From an uncultured Spirochaetota bacterium (lineage in GTDB: Bacteria; Spirochaetota; UBA4802; UBA5368): 10,249 nt of DNA. A program made the position numbers and the translations under genes. The DNA lies in the NCBI GenBank assembly GCA_937864375.1, contig CALMJO010000615.1:1-10249 (forward strand). The letters run 5' to 3'. Below the pieces are notes generated by a model. The model saw only the letters and a program-made list of their open reading frames with translations, was not told where the DNA came from and searched no databases. Below are positions 1 to 7,566 of this stretch, in pieces; position 1 is the stretch's first letter; the number at the start of each line of letters is the position of its first letter.

Positions 1-623
1 TCGGAGAGCAGCAGGTCATGAAGCCCGTTTACGGGCAGGCTCATTTCTTTAAAGAGTGCGGGCATTTCTTTGAGCGCGCGAAGCGGCGTGGCCGACGTGA
101 TCGCGTCAAATGCGGCAGGGGGAAGCGCGCTCGCGCCGGCAAGGCCCGATGCCGGCACGATGGCCGCATCCAAGCCGTGCCAGCCGGTGGTCAGGCCGGC
201 CGGCGCGAACACCACAAGCAGGGCACGCCCGGCGAGAGCCGGGTTGAATATGTTGAAGCCCAGTCCGCCGAACAGCTGCTTGGCGACGATCACCGCGCAT
301 GCCGATCCCAGGGCCGCCGTCCAGACGGGCGCGCCCGGCGGGAGGCTCATCGCGAGCAGGAGTCCCGTAATGACGGCCGAACCGTCGGCGGGAATCGCCT
401 TCTTCCCCATCGCGTGGAGAAAGGCCGATTCGGCCGCGAGCGCGGCGGTGACGGAGCCGAGCATCGCGTAAAGTGCGTGCAAGCCGAAAAGGTACACCGC
501 GTAGGCGGCGGCTGGGAGGAGCGCGCATACCACCGTCCACGTGATCGCGCGTACGGACGGGCTCGCCTTGACATGCGGCGCGCTCGAAAGGACGAGGGAT
601 GCGGGTTTCATTGCCTCCGGCAT
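1..623 (-). CDS. rnfD: RnfD, Rnf complex membrane subunit (3' end outside window)
   Basis: Membrane subunit of the Rnf ferredoxin:NAD+ oxidoreductase; the family carries a covalently bound FMN and takes part in ion translocation. The frame is open from an ATG at 623 to the window edge, giving 207 residues of a family usually a little over 300 long. Visible: several hydrophobic segments (about 28-48, 84-116, 129-145), the family motif GLGFNIFNPALAGRA at 120-134, and DAITSATPL at 173-181, where T179 fits the flavinylated threonine of the S-x-A-T motif. It starts 4 bases after the rnfC stop, so the two are translationally linked. GAGGA lies 8 bases before the chosen ATG; a second in-frame ATG at 611 also has a GGAG upstream but at tighter spacing. 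The RnfC-RnfD order is the usual rnf operon order; rnfG, rnfE, rnfA and rnfB would be expected beyond position 1. Confidence 0.93.
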   Translation of the reverse strand, partial: MPEAMKPASLVLSSAPHVKASPSVRAITWTVVCALLPAAAYAVYLFGLHALYAMLGSVTAALAAESAFLHAMGKKAIPADGSAVITGLLLAMSLPPGAPVWTAALGSACAVIVAKQLFGGLGFNIFNPALAGRALLVVFAPAGLTTGWHGLDAAIVPASGLAGASALPPAAFDAITSATPLRALKEMPALFKEMSLPVNGLHDLLLS

Positions 624-627
624 GTCC

Positions 628-1965
628 TTAATCCTCGCCCTGCGCGGGCGGCACGCGGCGGAGCTCGTCCTGCGCTCTCCTGATGAAATGATTGAGCGGT
701 CTGCGCGCGGGACAGACGTAGGCGCATGAACCGCACATGATGCAGTCGAACGGCCTGAACGCCCCGGCCCTGTCGAACCGGTTTCGCTCGATCGCATTGC
801 CCAGTTCGTGAGGAAGCAGGCCCATGGGGCATGCCGCGACGCAGCGCCCGCATCGTATGCAGGCGCGGTATTCATCCGGGACCATTTCGTCTTGTGTAAG
901 GAAGAGCAGTCCCGAGGTGCCCTTCACGACCGGCACTTCCATGGAATCAATCGTGATGCCGCACATGGGGCCGCCCATGATGATCTTCGCGGGTTCCCCG
1001 GTCAGCCCGCCGCATTCCTCGAGTATGTCCGCTATCCGGGTGCCGATTCGCACCTTGTAGTTCCCGGGATTCTTCACGCAGGTTCCTGTGACGGTGATGT
1101 AGCGCTCGAACAGGGGCTTGTCGAACATTACGGCCTCGTATATTGCGTATACCGTGCCCACGTTCTGGACGGCGACACCGGCGTCCACGGGGAGCCCTCC
1201 CGACGGCACCGTACGCTTCAGGATGCCGCGGATGAGCTGCTTCTCCTCCCCCTGGGGGAATCGCGTCCTGAGCGGTCGCACCTGTATGTCTTCGGGCGGA
1301 GCAGTCTCTTTCAGGGCGGCGCGGAGCGCCGCGATGGCCGACGGCTTGTCGTCTTCAACGCCAATCACCGCCCGCTGGACGCCCAGGGCCTTCATCGCCA
1401 TGCGGGTGCCCATGAGGATGTGCGCGGCGTGGCTTTGCATGAGCATGTCGTCCACGGTAAGGTACGGTTCGCACTCGCAACCGTTCACTATGAGGGTGTC
1501 GACGGGCTTGTCGTGCGGCGGCTGGAGCTTCACGTGGGTTGGAAATGCCTCCCCTCCCAGACCCACGAGTCCCGCCGCGATGACCTTCTGGACAATCTCT
1601 TCCTTTGGGCGGGATTCCCAGCCCGGAGAATCATTCCTGTTCGAGGAGCTGAATGAACCCTGGAGCTCAATAACGACGCACTCGGCGTCGCGCGCATGAA
1701 TGGTGGGGTGCCTCGCGATCTCGACCACCCTTCCTGGAATGGAGGCGTGCACGTGTGCGCTGTGGAGCCCGTCGGCCTCCCCGATCATCTGGCCCTGGCC
1801 GACGTTATCGCCAAGCGCGACGCACACACGGGCCGGTGCGCCCGTGTGCTGCTGCATGGGTATGTAGCATATCTGGGGAATCGAGAGGTTCGAGAAAGGC
1901 TTGTCTTTGGTAAGATGCTTGTTCCCGGGCGGATGAATTCCGCCCCTGAAGGCCCGCCGGATCAT
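628..1965 (-). CDS. rnfC: RnfC, Rnf complex NADH/FMN- and Fe-S-binding subunit
   Basis: Peripheral subunit of the Rnf complex, the family's NADH-interacting site; it passes electrons between NAD(H) and the membrane subunits. 445 residues, full length for the short RnfC form without the long Ala/Lys-rich tail of enterobacterial RsxC. Order: N-terminal RnfC barrel-like region (GGIHPP at 8-13), a NuoF-like FMN/NADH-binding domain (GLGGEAFPT 135-143, NGCECEPYLT 161-170, RFPQGEEKQLI 235-245), a SLBB-type region around 290-350, then two 4Fe-4S motifs with cysteines 369/372/375/379 and 408/411/414/418. The ATG at 1965 is preceded by AAGGGG at 6-base spacing, lying inside the end of the upstream 92-aa gene, so coupled translation is likely. 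The glycine loop reads GGEAFP where I recall GGAGFP as usual in the family. Confidence 0.96.
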   Translation of the reverse strand: MIRRAFRGGIHPPGNKHLTKDKPFSNLSIPQICYIPMQQHTGAPARVCVALGDNVGQGQMIGEADGLHSAHVHASIPGRVVEIARHPTIHARDAECVVIELQGSFSSSNRNDSPGWESRPKEEIVQKVIAAGLVGLGGEAFPTHVKLQPPHDKPVDTLIVNGCECEPYLTVDDMLMQSHAAHILMGTRMAMKALGVQRAVIGVEDDKPSAIAALRAALKETAPPEDIQVRPLRTRFPQGEEKQLIRGILKRTVPSGGLPVDAGVAVQNVGTVYAIYEAVMFDKPLFERYITVTGTCVKNPGNYKVRIGTRIADILEECGGLTGEPAKIIMGGPMCGITIDSMEVPVVKGTSGLLFLTQDEMVPDEYRACIRCGRCVAACPMGLLPHELGNAIERNRFDRAGAFRPFDCIMCGSCAYVCPARRPLNHFIRRAQDELRRVPPAQGED

Positions 1966-1968
1966 CTT

Positions 1969-2247
1969 CTACCCCTTGGTGGAGTAGATTTCGTCCTTGA
2001 TGGGAAGCTCCTTCCTTAAATTTTTAATGTAGGGGAACAGCTCGCCGGCATCAACGTAGGTGTCGCAATCGTCCATGATACGCCTGGCGACGGTAAAGTA
2101 TTTATACAGCTTTTCTTCCCCTGAGCGTTTCACCCATTTCTTCTTTAAACACCGTACCCTGAGTACGTAGCGGTCCGGTTCGGATTCGTACTGGCGGATC
2201 ACGATACAGTTGAGGCAGTTTGCACAAAATATCTTTTCTTTGACCAT
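1969..2247 (-). CDS. Cys-rich 92-aa protein of unknown function, first gene of the rnf operon
   Basis: I do not recognise this family. 92 residues, basic (rich in K and R), with no signal peptide or membrane segment. The N-terminus carries three closely spaced cysteines (C8, C11, C14; CxxCxxC), followed by C33 in a basic stretch (VRCLKKKW) and C61. Four or five cysteines could bind zinc or an Fe-S cluster, but no named fold can be assigned. The stop codon is 3 bases before the rnfC start and holds the rnfC ribosome site, so it is almost certainly co-transcribed with rnfC. GAAGG lies 6 bases before its ATG. A role in Rnf assembly, metal supply or regulation is only a guess from position. It appears real: strong ribosome site, tight operon spacing, and a composition unlike the shadow frames of the GC-rich genes. 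Confidence 0.8.
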   Translation of the reverse strand: MVKEKIFCANCLNCIVIRQYESEPDRYVLRVRCLKKKWVKRSGEEKLYKYFTVARRIMDDCDTYVDAGELFPYIKNLRKELPIKDEIYSTKG

Positions 2248-2339
2248 CGGGTACCTTCTTCGTCACATAAGGAGGATTCTGTTTTACGAACGCAGGAGAC
2301 AGGCCAAGCCATTGGTGGCAGGCCGTACCACAAGCAGCA

Positions 2340-2368
2340 ATCATTAATGTATCACACCCCAGCGTCAA
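2340..2368 (-). promoter_or_regulatory. Possible sigma70-type promoter for the rnf operon
   Basis: On the minus strand TTGACG (2363-2368) and AATGAT (2340-2345) are separated by 17 bases, matching the consensus -35 at 5 of 6 and -10 at 4 of 6 positions. Transcription would start near 2333 and leave a leader of about 85 bases before the 92-aa gene. The spacer 2248-2527 is AT-richer than the surrounding genes, as expected for a divergent promoter region. The match is by eye and weak. Confidence 0.3.
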
Positions 2369-2429
2369 CAAAATTTTACGTATAAAGTGGGGAAAATAAA
2401 GAAATTTAATGGAAGAAAGTGGAATTTTC

Positions 2430-2457
2430 TTTACAAACGAGTCAACGTGCATATTAC
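2430..2457 (+). promoter_or_regulatory. Possible sigma70-type promoter for the radical SAM gene
   Basis: TTTACA (2430-2435) and TATTAC (2452-2457) are 16 bases apart, 5 of 6 and 4 of 6 matches to the consensus boxes. A start near 2464 would give a leader of about 64 bases. The rest of the divergent spacer shows no riboswitch-like or terminator-like structure that I can recognise. Confidence 0.3.
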
Positions 2458-2527
2458 GGAACAATAACCGTAGCTCTGGATTTCAGCGCCCTTGCAACGG
2501 GAATCGTCACAATCAAAGGACAACATA

Positions 2528-4090
2528 ATGAAGGTTTTGCTTATTAATCCGCCCTATCCGTTCGAGGAGTCACCCACGCCGCCCTTTGGCCTCATCTCTC
2601 TCGCCGCCTACCTCCTCAGGGAGGGGGTGGAAGTCATCATAGAAGATTATATCATCCAGCCCTATTCCAGGGAACGTGTGAAAAAGGTCCTGGCCGACTT
2701 CAAGCCCGACGTAGTGGGCGCGACCGCCGTAACAATGAATGTAAAGAAGGCCCTGGCGATACTCAAGGACTACAAGGAAATAAATCCCGGCCTGGTTTCC
2801 GTCATGGGGGGACCGCACGTCACCTTTGACGCCGAAAACATGCTCGCCATGGGATTCATCGATTTTATCGTTCGGGGCGAGGGCGAAATCACTTTCACCG
2901 AGCTGCTGAACACGCTCGACGCCAAAAAGTCGCCCGAAAAGGTCGCGGGCATCTCATGGCGCGAAAACGGCGCGGCCCGCCACAACGAGGACAGGCCGCT
3001 CATACCCGACATCAATGTGCTGCCGTATCCGGCGCGCCACCTCGTGGCGCTGGCCAAGTACCGTGCGCTTGGATTCCCCATAAACATGATCACCTCCCGC
3101 GGCTGTCCCCACAACTGCATCTTCTGCGTGGGCAGGCGCATGGTGGGCAGCAAGGTACGCTACTACGACGTGAATCGCGTCGTTGACGAATTCGAGCTTC
3201 TTTCGAAGATGGGTTTCCACCAGATCAACGTGGTGGACGACCTCTTCACGGCGAACAAGAAGCGCTGCCTGGCAATCTGCGACGAGATAATAAACAGGGG
3301 CATCAAGCACGTATGGGGCGCCTTCGCGCGCGTCGACACGGTTTCGGAAGACCTGCTCGCAAAGCTCAGGGAGGCGAACTGCACCACCCTGTGCTTCGGT
3401 ATCGAGAGCGGAAACCAGGAGATACTGGACCGCGTCAAGAAGAAGACCACGCTCGAAAAGTGCCGCAAGGCCGCCGAGATGTGCAAGGCGGCGAACATCG
3501 ATCCCATGACATCCTATATCCTGGGCCTGCCCGGGGAGACCGCCGAGACCGTGGAGAAGACCCTGGAATTCGCGAAGCAGCTTTCGCAAAACTACGGCTT
3601 TCACATCCTGGCCCCGTTCCCCGGCACCGAGGTCCGCGAGAAGGCGGCAGAATACGGGATGAAGGTGCTTTCGGACGATTGGGACCTATACGACGCGAAC
3701 CAGTCGGTGTGCCACGCGGGAGGCATCTCGCCGGAGGAAATCGACCGCATCGTTTCCGAATTCAATTCCTCCATTCATCGGTACGTGGAAAACATCGCGC
3801 CCCGCAAAGCCAGGGGCGAGGTATTGTCCGAGAAGGACGATCAGATCCTCAAGAGCATCGACACCTTCGTATTCAACAGGGATATTATCCTCAAGGAGCT
3901 CGTCGAGGCGTATCCGGGTGTCAAGAACGGCGCGTCGCGCGACGAGGTGATGAAGGATTTCACGGCCTACCTGAACGAGAAAACCGGAAAGCCGGCCGAT
4001 TTCGTCCAGGGTGAGCTCAGGCGCCTGGTTTCGCTTAAGTGCATCGACGTGGAGAGCATGCCCGCGGGCTCGACGGTGAAGTGGAGTTGA
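2528..4090 (+). CDS. B12-binding-domain radical SAM protein, substrate unknown
   Basis: Radical SAM enzyme of the class with an N-terminal cobalamin-binding-type Rossmann domain (the BchE/HpnP/HpnJ-like group); it would use a 4Fe-4S cluster to cleave SAM. 520 residues. Residues 1-130: MKVLLINPPYPFEES start, GGPHVTF at 94-100, VRGEGE at 115-120, all typical of this domain. No DxHxxG motif is visible, so cobalamin, if bound, would lack the His lower ligand; this is common in the group. Residues about 185-400: radical SAM core with the CxxxCxxC cluster motif at C193, C197, C200 and ESGNQEILDRVKK after it. Residues about 400-520 form a tail I cannot assign. The ATG at 2528 is preferred over an in-frame TTG at 2492 because AAAGGA lies 7 bases before it and the family begins MKVLLINPP. 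It stands alone, divergent from rnf, so context gives no substrate. Confidence 0.9.
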   Translation: MKVLLINPPYPFEESPTPPFGLISLAAYLLREGVEVIIEDYIIQPYSRERVKKVLADFKPDVVGATAVTMNVKKALAILKDYKEINPGLVSVMGGPHVTFDAENMLAMGFIDFIVRGEGEITFTELLNTLDAKKSPEKVAGISWRENGAARHNEDRPLIPDINVLPYPARHLVALAKYRALGFPINMITSRGCPHNCIFCVGRRMVGSKVRYYDVNRVVDEFELLSKMGFHQINVVDDLFTANKKRCLAICDEIINRGIKHVWGAFARVDTVSEDLLAKLREANCTTLCFGIESGNQEILDRVKKKTTLEKCRKAAEMCKAANIDPMTSYILGLPGETAETVEKTLEFAKQLSQNYGFHILAPFPGTEVREKAAEYGMKVLSDDWDLYDANQSVCHAGGISPEEIDRIVSEFNSSIHRYVENIAPRKARGEVLSEKDDQILKSIDTFVFNRDIILKELVEAYPGVKNGASRDEVMKDFTAYLNEKTGKPADFVQGELRRLVSLKCIDVESMPAGSTVKWS

Positions 4091-4160
4091 CCCTTCGACA
4101 AGCTCAGGGCGGGCTCCTTCGACAGGCCCGTGGTGAGCCTGTCGAACCACTCAGGGCGGG
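4091..4160. repeat. Intergenic palindromic repeat of the TTCGACAAGCTCAGG type
   Basis: Directly after the radical SAM stop codon. It contains an inverted repeat with 10-bp perfect arms (TTCGACAGGC at 4118-4127, GCCTGTCGAA at 4137-4146) and a 9-base loop. A related half-copy, CCTTCGACAAGCTCAGG, starts at 4092, and the 11-mer CTCAGGGCGGG occurs twice (4103-4113 and 4150-4160), 47 bases apart. From memory, sequences of this kind are scattered between genes in many GC-rich bacterial genomes; their function is not settled. Lying between two convergent genes, the hairpin could help end transcription, but no T-run follows it. Copy number elsewhere in the genome cannot be seen from here. Confidence 0.75.
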
Positions 4161-4202
4161 TTTCCGGCGTACATATGCGCCGCGCATGAATACCACGGGG
4201 GG

Positions 4203-6362
4203 TCAATCGGCCCCCTGGTCCTCGATCGAAACCGCGGGGCGCGGCAGCTTCATGCTGAACTTTGTCCCCTTCCGGTACTCAGACTCGAACCAGATGCGAC
4301 CCCTGTGCGTTTCCTCGACCATGCGCCGCGCCACGTAGAGTCCTATGCCCGATTCCAGTTTTATCTTGTAGGACGACTTGGTCGTGAAATACGGGGCGAA
4401 GAGCTTACGGCGGTCTTCCTCCCTGATACCCGCGCCGTTATCCGAAATTTCTATGATGCTCGCGCCGTCATTCTCCTGGAGGCGCACGCGTATGGACGGC
4501 TCGAAGGTTCCCCGGCCGGCCTCGCCCATCATGTAGTTCTTCTTCTGCTCGATGGCTTCGTAACCGTTGTCGATGAGGTTGTAGAGCACCTCGACCATCT
4601 GCATCCTGATCCCGTAGATCATCGCCCGGGGACCGCATTCGACGTATAGGGGTAGTTCCTCGATGTCATGCTTGATCTTCACCAGGTCGGCCGCGGCGCG
4701 CACCAGGTCCGCGAACGGGATCGCCGAAAACTGGTCGGCGTCCCTGCCCATGTTCGCGAAGTTCAAAATGCCCTGGATCACGGCGTCGGTGCGCTTGACG
4801 TTGTCGATGAGCGAATCTCCCAGCTCATTGAGGTATGCGATGGAGTTCCCAAGCTTGTCCCGGGAGGCGCCTTCCAGCGTCCTTGTCATGTCCGCGAGCT
4901 CGACCTGCATCTCCCGAGTGGCCAGCGAAAAATGGTTCAGACGGTTCTTGATCTGGTGCGCCACGCCTTCCGCCATTCCCCCGATGAAGGCGAGCTTTTC
5001 GGCCTGGAAGAGCCGCTCCTGTACGGACTTGTTTTCCTGGACGTAGAGGCAGTTTTCGATCGCGAGCGCTCCCTGGTGCGAAAGAATCTCGAAGGTGCGG
5101 ACGTCGTCCCGGGTGAAATACGACCGGTTGAGTTTTTTGCCGATGAGAAGAAATCCCAGCAGGTCCTTTTCCCAGAATGTCGGAACGACGAGATGCACCT
5201 CGCGGGGGAACCTGTGACCGAGCAGGTGGTGCACCTCCTCGAACACGAGCGGAACCTTGCGCGTCCTGAGCAGCGCGACGAGCGGGTCGCCGGCGGGGAA
5301 GGGGGCGATCCCCGGGATGGATTCCCTGTTCGCGTACGCCCTCAGGCGGTATTCCTCGTCGCTGCGCGTCTTGATGAAGATCGCGGTGAACTCTGACTTG
5401 ACGGCACGCTTCACGCCGTAGGTGATGAGCTTGAGGAGCTTGTCCAGGTCACGCTCCCTTGTAATCCGCTTGCTCGCGTTCAGCAGCAGAATCTGGTAGC
5501 GGCGCTGCGCGGCGAGAAGCATGCCCTCCGCCTTTCCCTGGAAATAGCGCTGGATAAACGGCCCCAGGAGCGTGAGGCCGAACAGGGTCAGGAAGGCGAG
5601 GATGCCAAAATCGCCGTAAAGCCCGATCCACAGCGGCAGTCCCAGGACGATGGCGTACACGAGGACGAAGATGCCGGCGCGCGTGAGCACGATGCGCACG
5701 TCCATGAGACGGTATTTGATGATGGCGTAGGCGATGATGATGACATAGACGCTTACGAGTATGTTAGCGTGGGGAGGAAAGTCGTACCCGTACCACATGG
5801 GCCAGTTGGAGCACCCTCCCAGAAATCCCACGATGGCCGAAAGCAGCGTGTAGCGGACCTGCTCCCGCTTGACCCCGTGCGTCACGCGCATGCCATTGAT
5901 GAGCCGGTACGATCCGTAAAGGCACTGCCAGAACCAGAAGACGAGGTACAGGTGAAACAGGGGCAGGGGAGAGGGCCAGAAACCCATCCCGTGACGCGGT
6001 TCCACGGTTTCATAAAGCAAATGGGCGAAATTCAGAACGCAGAACACCGCGTTGATCGCGTAGTAGACCAGGAGCTCGCGTCGTTTCGCGGCGAAAACCC
6101 CGGTGATGCTGAATACGAGGTGCAGGAAGGTCGCGTTCACGCAGATAATGCCCGCGAAGAGCACCTTGAACCAGAAGAGCGCGTCGCCCGCGTTCTGCGC
6201 CAGCTGCCACAGGAAATAACCCAGGCTGTAGAGGGCGATGCTGCCGTTGGCGTAGGCGAAGCTCCGGTTCTGCGCGCTGCGGGTGTTCCGCGAAAGCACG
6301 AAGAGCCCGAGTATTGCGCTCGTCAAAAAATTAACAAGGCCCGTTATCCCGAGAAATGACAT
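4203..6362 (-). CDS. Membrane sensor histidine kinase (multi-TM, GAF, DHp, HATPase)
   Basis: Sensor kinase of a two-component pathway, 719 residues. Order: residues 1-275 hold about eight hydrophobic segments (roughly 5-23, 40-55, 66-90, 98-118, 131-150, 172-190, 199-219, 229-270), resembling the HisKA_7TM-type input region; about 290-440 is a GAF-like domain; about 455-540 is the DHp helix pair with phospho-acceptor H469 in AEGVAHQIKNRLN; about 585-707 is the ATPase with N box NLIDN (595-599), G1 box DNGAGI (641-646), F box FTTKS (659-663) and G2 box SGIGL (671-675). No receiver domain is attached and no response regulator lies nearby. The residue after H469 is Gln and the usual Asn-Pro is Asn-Arg, an unusual H box. 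The start is 8 bases after the methyltransferase stop, with AAGG 6 bases before the ATG, so the two form an operon. The ligand is unknown; a lipid-derived signal from the partner enzyme is an inference. Confidence 0.93.
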   Translation of the reverse strand: MSFLGITGLVNFLTSAILGLFVLSRNTRSAQNRSFAYANGSIALYSLGYFLWQLAQNAGDALFWFKVLFAGIICVNATFLHLVFSITGVFAAKRRELLVYYAINAVFCVLNFAHLLYETVEPRHGMGFWPSPLPLFHLYLVFWFWQCLYGSYRLINGMRVTHGVKREQVRYTLLSAIVGFLGGCSNWPMWYGYDFPPHANILVSVYVIIIAYAIIKYRLMDVRIVLTRAGIFVLVYAIVLGLPLWIGLYGDFGILAFLTLFGLTLLGPFIQRYFQGKAEGMLLAAQRRYQILLLNASKRITRERDLDKLLKLITYGVKRAVKSEFTAIFIKTRSDEEYRLRAYANRESIPGIAPFPAGDPLVALLRTRKVPLVFEEVHHLLGHRFPREVHLVVPTFWEKDLLGFLLIGKKLNRSYFTRDDVRTFEILSHQGALAIENCLYVQENKSVQERLFQAEKLAFIGGMAEGVAHQIKNRLNHFSLATREMQVELADMTRTLEGASRDKLGNSIAYLNELGDSLIDNVKRTDAVIQGILNFANMGRDADQFSAIPFADLVRAAADLVKIKHDIEELPLYVECGPRAMIYGIRMQMVEVLYNLIDNGYEAIEQKKNYMMGEAGRGTFEPSIRVRLQENDGASIIEISDNGAGIREEDRRKLFAPYFTTKSSYKIKLESGIGLYVARRMVEETHRGRIWFESEYRKGTKFSMKLPRPAVSIEDQGAD

Positions 6363-6370
6363 TTGCCGCC

Positions 6371-7456
6371 TTACGTTCTTTCAAGAATAATGAAAAAAAT
6401 TATGTTCGTCGTCGCCTCTCGTTGTATTGAAAGACGGTACGAATCAATTCCGCTGGACTCAACCAGCGCCCGTACCTCGTCCTCGTTGCGCAGGTGAAAG
6501 GTCCAGTCGCACCACCAGTCCGGGGCGAGTGGACGGTAATTTTTCGAGTCCTTGTGTGCGATGACAAGCCTGCCGCCGGGATTTAGCAGGCCAAAGAGGA
6601 ATGTGATGAGCCTGCCCAGTATCTCGTCCGGGAGGTAATCCGCGAGCCCGATCGAGTATACCAGGTCCTTCCCCCTGAGCACCTCCCCGTATTTCCCGGG
6701 GTCCTTGATATAATCGTACACGCTGTGGTTGAGGAAGTCGAACTCCATTACGCCGGGAGCCTGCGCCACCGCCCCGCGGGAAAAAACCAGCGCCTCCGGA
6801 TCGCGGTCGACGAGCGTGAAATGAACCCCCCCTTCGTGCGCGGGATTGCTCTCCCTGAACAGCTCGACGATTTCGCGCGAAGACCCGCAGGCGATGTTCA
6901 GGATCTCGAGGCGCCCCGGGCGTGCGCTCCCAATGTACGCGGCGAGCAGGCGCTTCATGGTCTCCTTGCGGCTCCGTACGGCGCGGGCATAATCGTCCAC
7001 GAGGAAGCGCCTGTCGATGCAGTGACCGAATCCCCTGGAGAGCACTCGGTCGTCGTACACGATCTCGATGATGCGGAAGTCGCCCGCGTACCCTCCCGGT
7101 TTCATAAAGGCGTGTTTCACGATTTCGGATTCGACGGCAAGGGGGATGCCCCGCATGCGGAAGAGCCCCTTGACGGCGCTCATGAGGGAGGGGTCGTCCA
7201 CCAGGTCTTCCACGCGCCTGCATTCCTCGAGTATATCGTCGGTGGCGCGTATGACCTCGCCGCTCGCCTCTTCAGGGTCGCGCGCGCCCTGGTCGACCTG
7301 GGCCTTGATGCGTTCAAAGTGCGCGAAATAGCCCGCCGCCGCGGAGTGCCAGAATTCCGTCAACACAGCCTTCTTTCCGGCATCCTCAACGCCGTCCATG
7401 AGCACCGCGAATCGCTCGTTGAGCTTAACGATTCCGCCTGAATCGATTCCTTTCAC
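6371..7456 (-). CDS. PhcB-like class I SAM-dependent methyltransferase
   Basis: Predicted to transfer a methyl group from SAM. 361 residues, cytosolic, no signal peptide. Residues 1-115 are a mostly helical N-terminal region. A PGGYAGDF motif lies at 120-127. The Rossmann methyltransferase domain follows: SAM loop ILNIACGSSREI (185-196), acidic ribose-binding strand end VDRDPEA (216-222), YSIGLADYLPDEI (267-279), LNPGGRLVIAH (291-301), and a WWCDW segment near 314-318. The GYAGD plus DYLPD pattern is what I recall of proteins named 'extracellular factor 3-hydroxypalmitic acid methyl ester biosynthesis protein', the PhcB group that makes hydroxy fatty acid methyl ester signals in Ralstonia. 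Substrate is therefore tentative. The start is a GTG at 7456 with GGAG 6 bases upstream. It leads an operon with the sensor kinase, the kind of partner (PhcS) seen in the phc cluster. No PhcR or PhcQ homologue is visible here. Confidence 0.8.
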   Translation of the reverse strand: MKGIDSGGIVKLNERFAVLMDGVEDAGKKAVLTEFWHSAAAGYFAHFERIKAQVDQGARDPEEASGEVIRATDDILEECRRVEDLVDDPSLMSAVKGLFRMRGIPLAVESEIVKHAFMKPGGYAGDFRIIEIVYDDRVLSRGFGHCIDRRFLVDDYARAVRSRKETMKRLLAAYIGSARPGRLEILNIACGSSREIVELFRESNPAHEGGVHFTLVDRDPEALVFSRGAVAQAPGVMEFDFLNHSVYDYIKDPGKYGEVLRGKDLVYSIGLADYLPDEILGRLITFLFGLLNPGGRLVIAHKDSKNYRPLAPDWWCDWTFHLRNEDEVRALVESSGIDSYRLSIQREATTNIIFFIILERT

Positions 7457-7566
7457 CCTGGTCTCCGCACACGTTGGTCAATAACGATAACTCACCAAGC
7501 TGCACATCTTGTATAAAGGAAATCAAGAATATTTTGTCCCCCTGCGGTGCATGGGCGCTTAATATA

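Noticed and set aside
18..683. Plus-strand open frame opposite rnfD (221 codons)
   Set aside because: Arg/Gly-rich with no recognisable motif, and antisense to a well-supported RnfD.
808..1656. Long plus-strand open frame opposite rnfC (282 codons)
   Set aside because: RnfC on the other strand has clear family motifs throughout; the plus frame is low-complexity His/Arg/Val-rich, typical of an antisense shadow in GC-rich DNA.
2270..2280. Strong AAGGAGG ribosome-site-like sequence on the plus strand
   Set aside because: No ATG, GTG or TTG follows at usable spacing, so it does not open a gene.
2102..2464. Minus-strand 120-codon open frame over the divergent spacer
   Set aside because: It overlaps the 92-aa gene in another frame, runs through the AT-rich promoter region, and has no convincing ribosome site.
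2492..2530. Upstream TTG start for the radical SAM gene
   Set aside because: The ATG at 2528 has an AAAGGA site at good spacing and gives the conserved MKVLLINPP family start; the 12 extra residues look like leader sequence.
4175..4215. Inverted repeat ATGCGC-C-GCGCAT (4175-4187) and G6/C5 hairpin (4197-4215) near the kinase stop as terminators
   Set aside because: The first has a 1-base centre and cannot form a normal hairpin loop; the second spans the kinase stop codon; neither is followed by a T-run on either strand.
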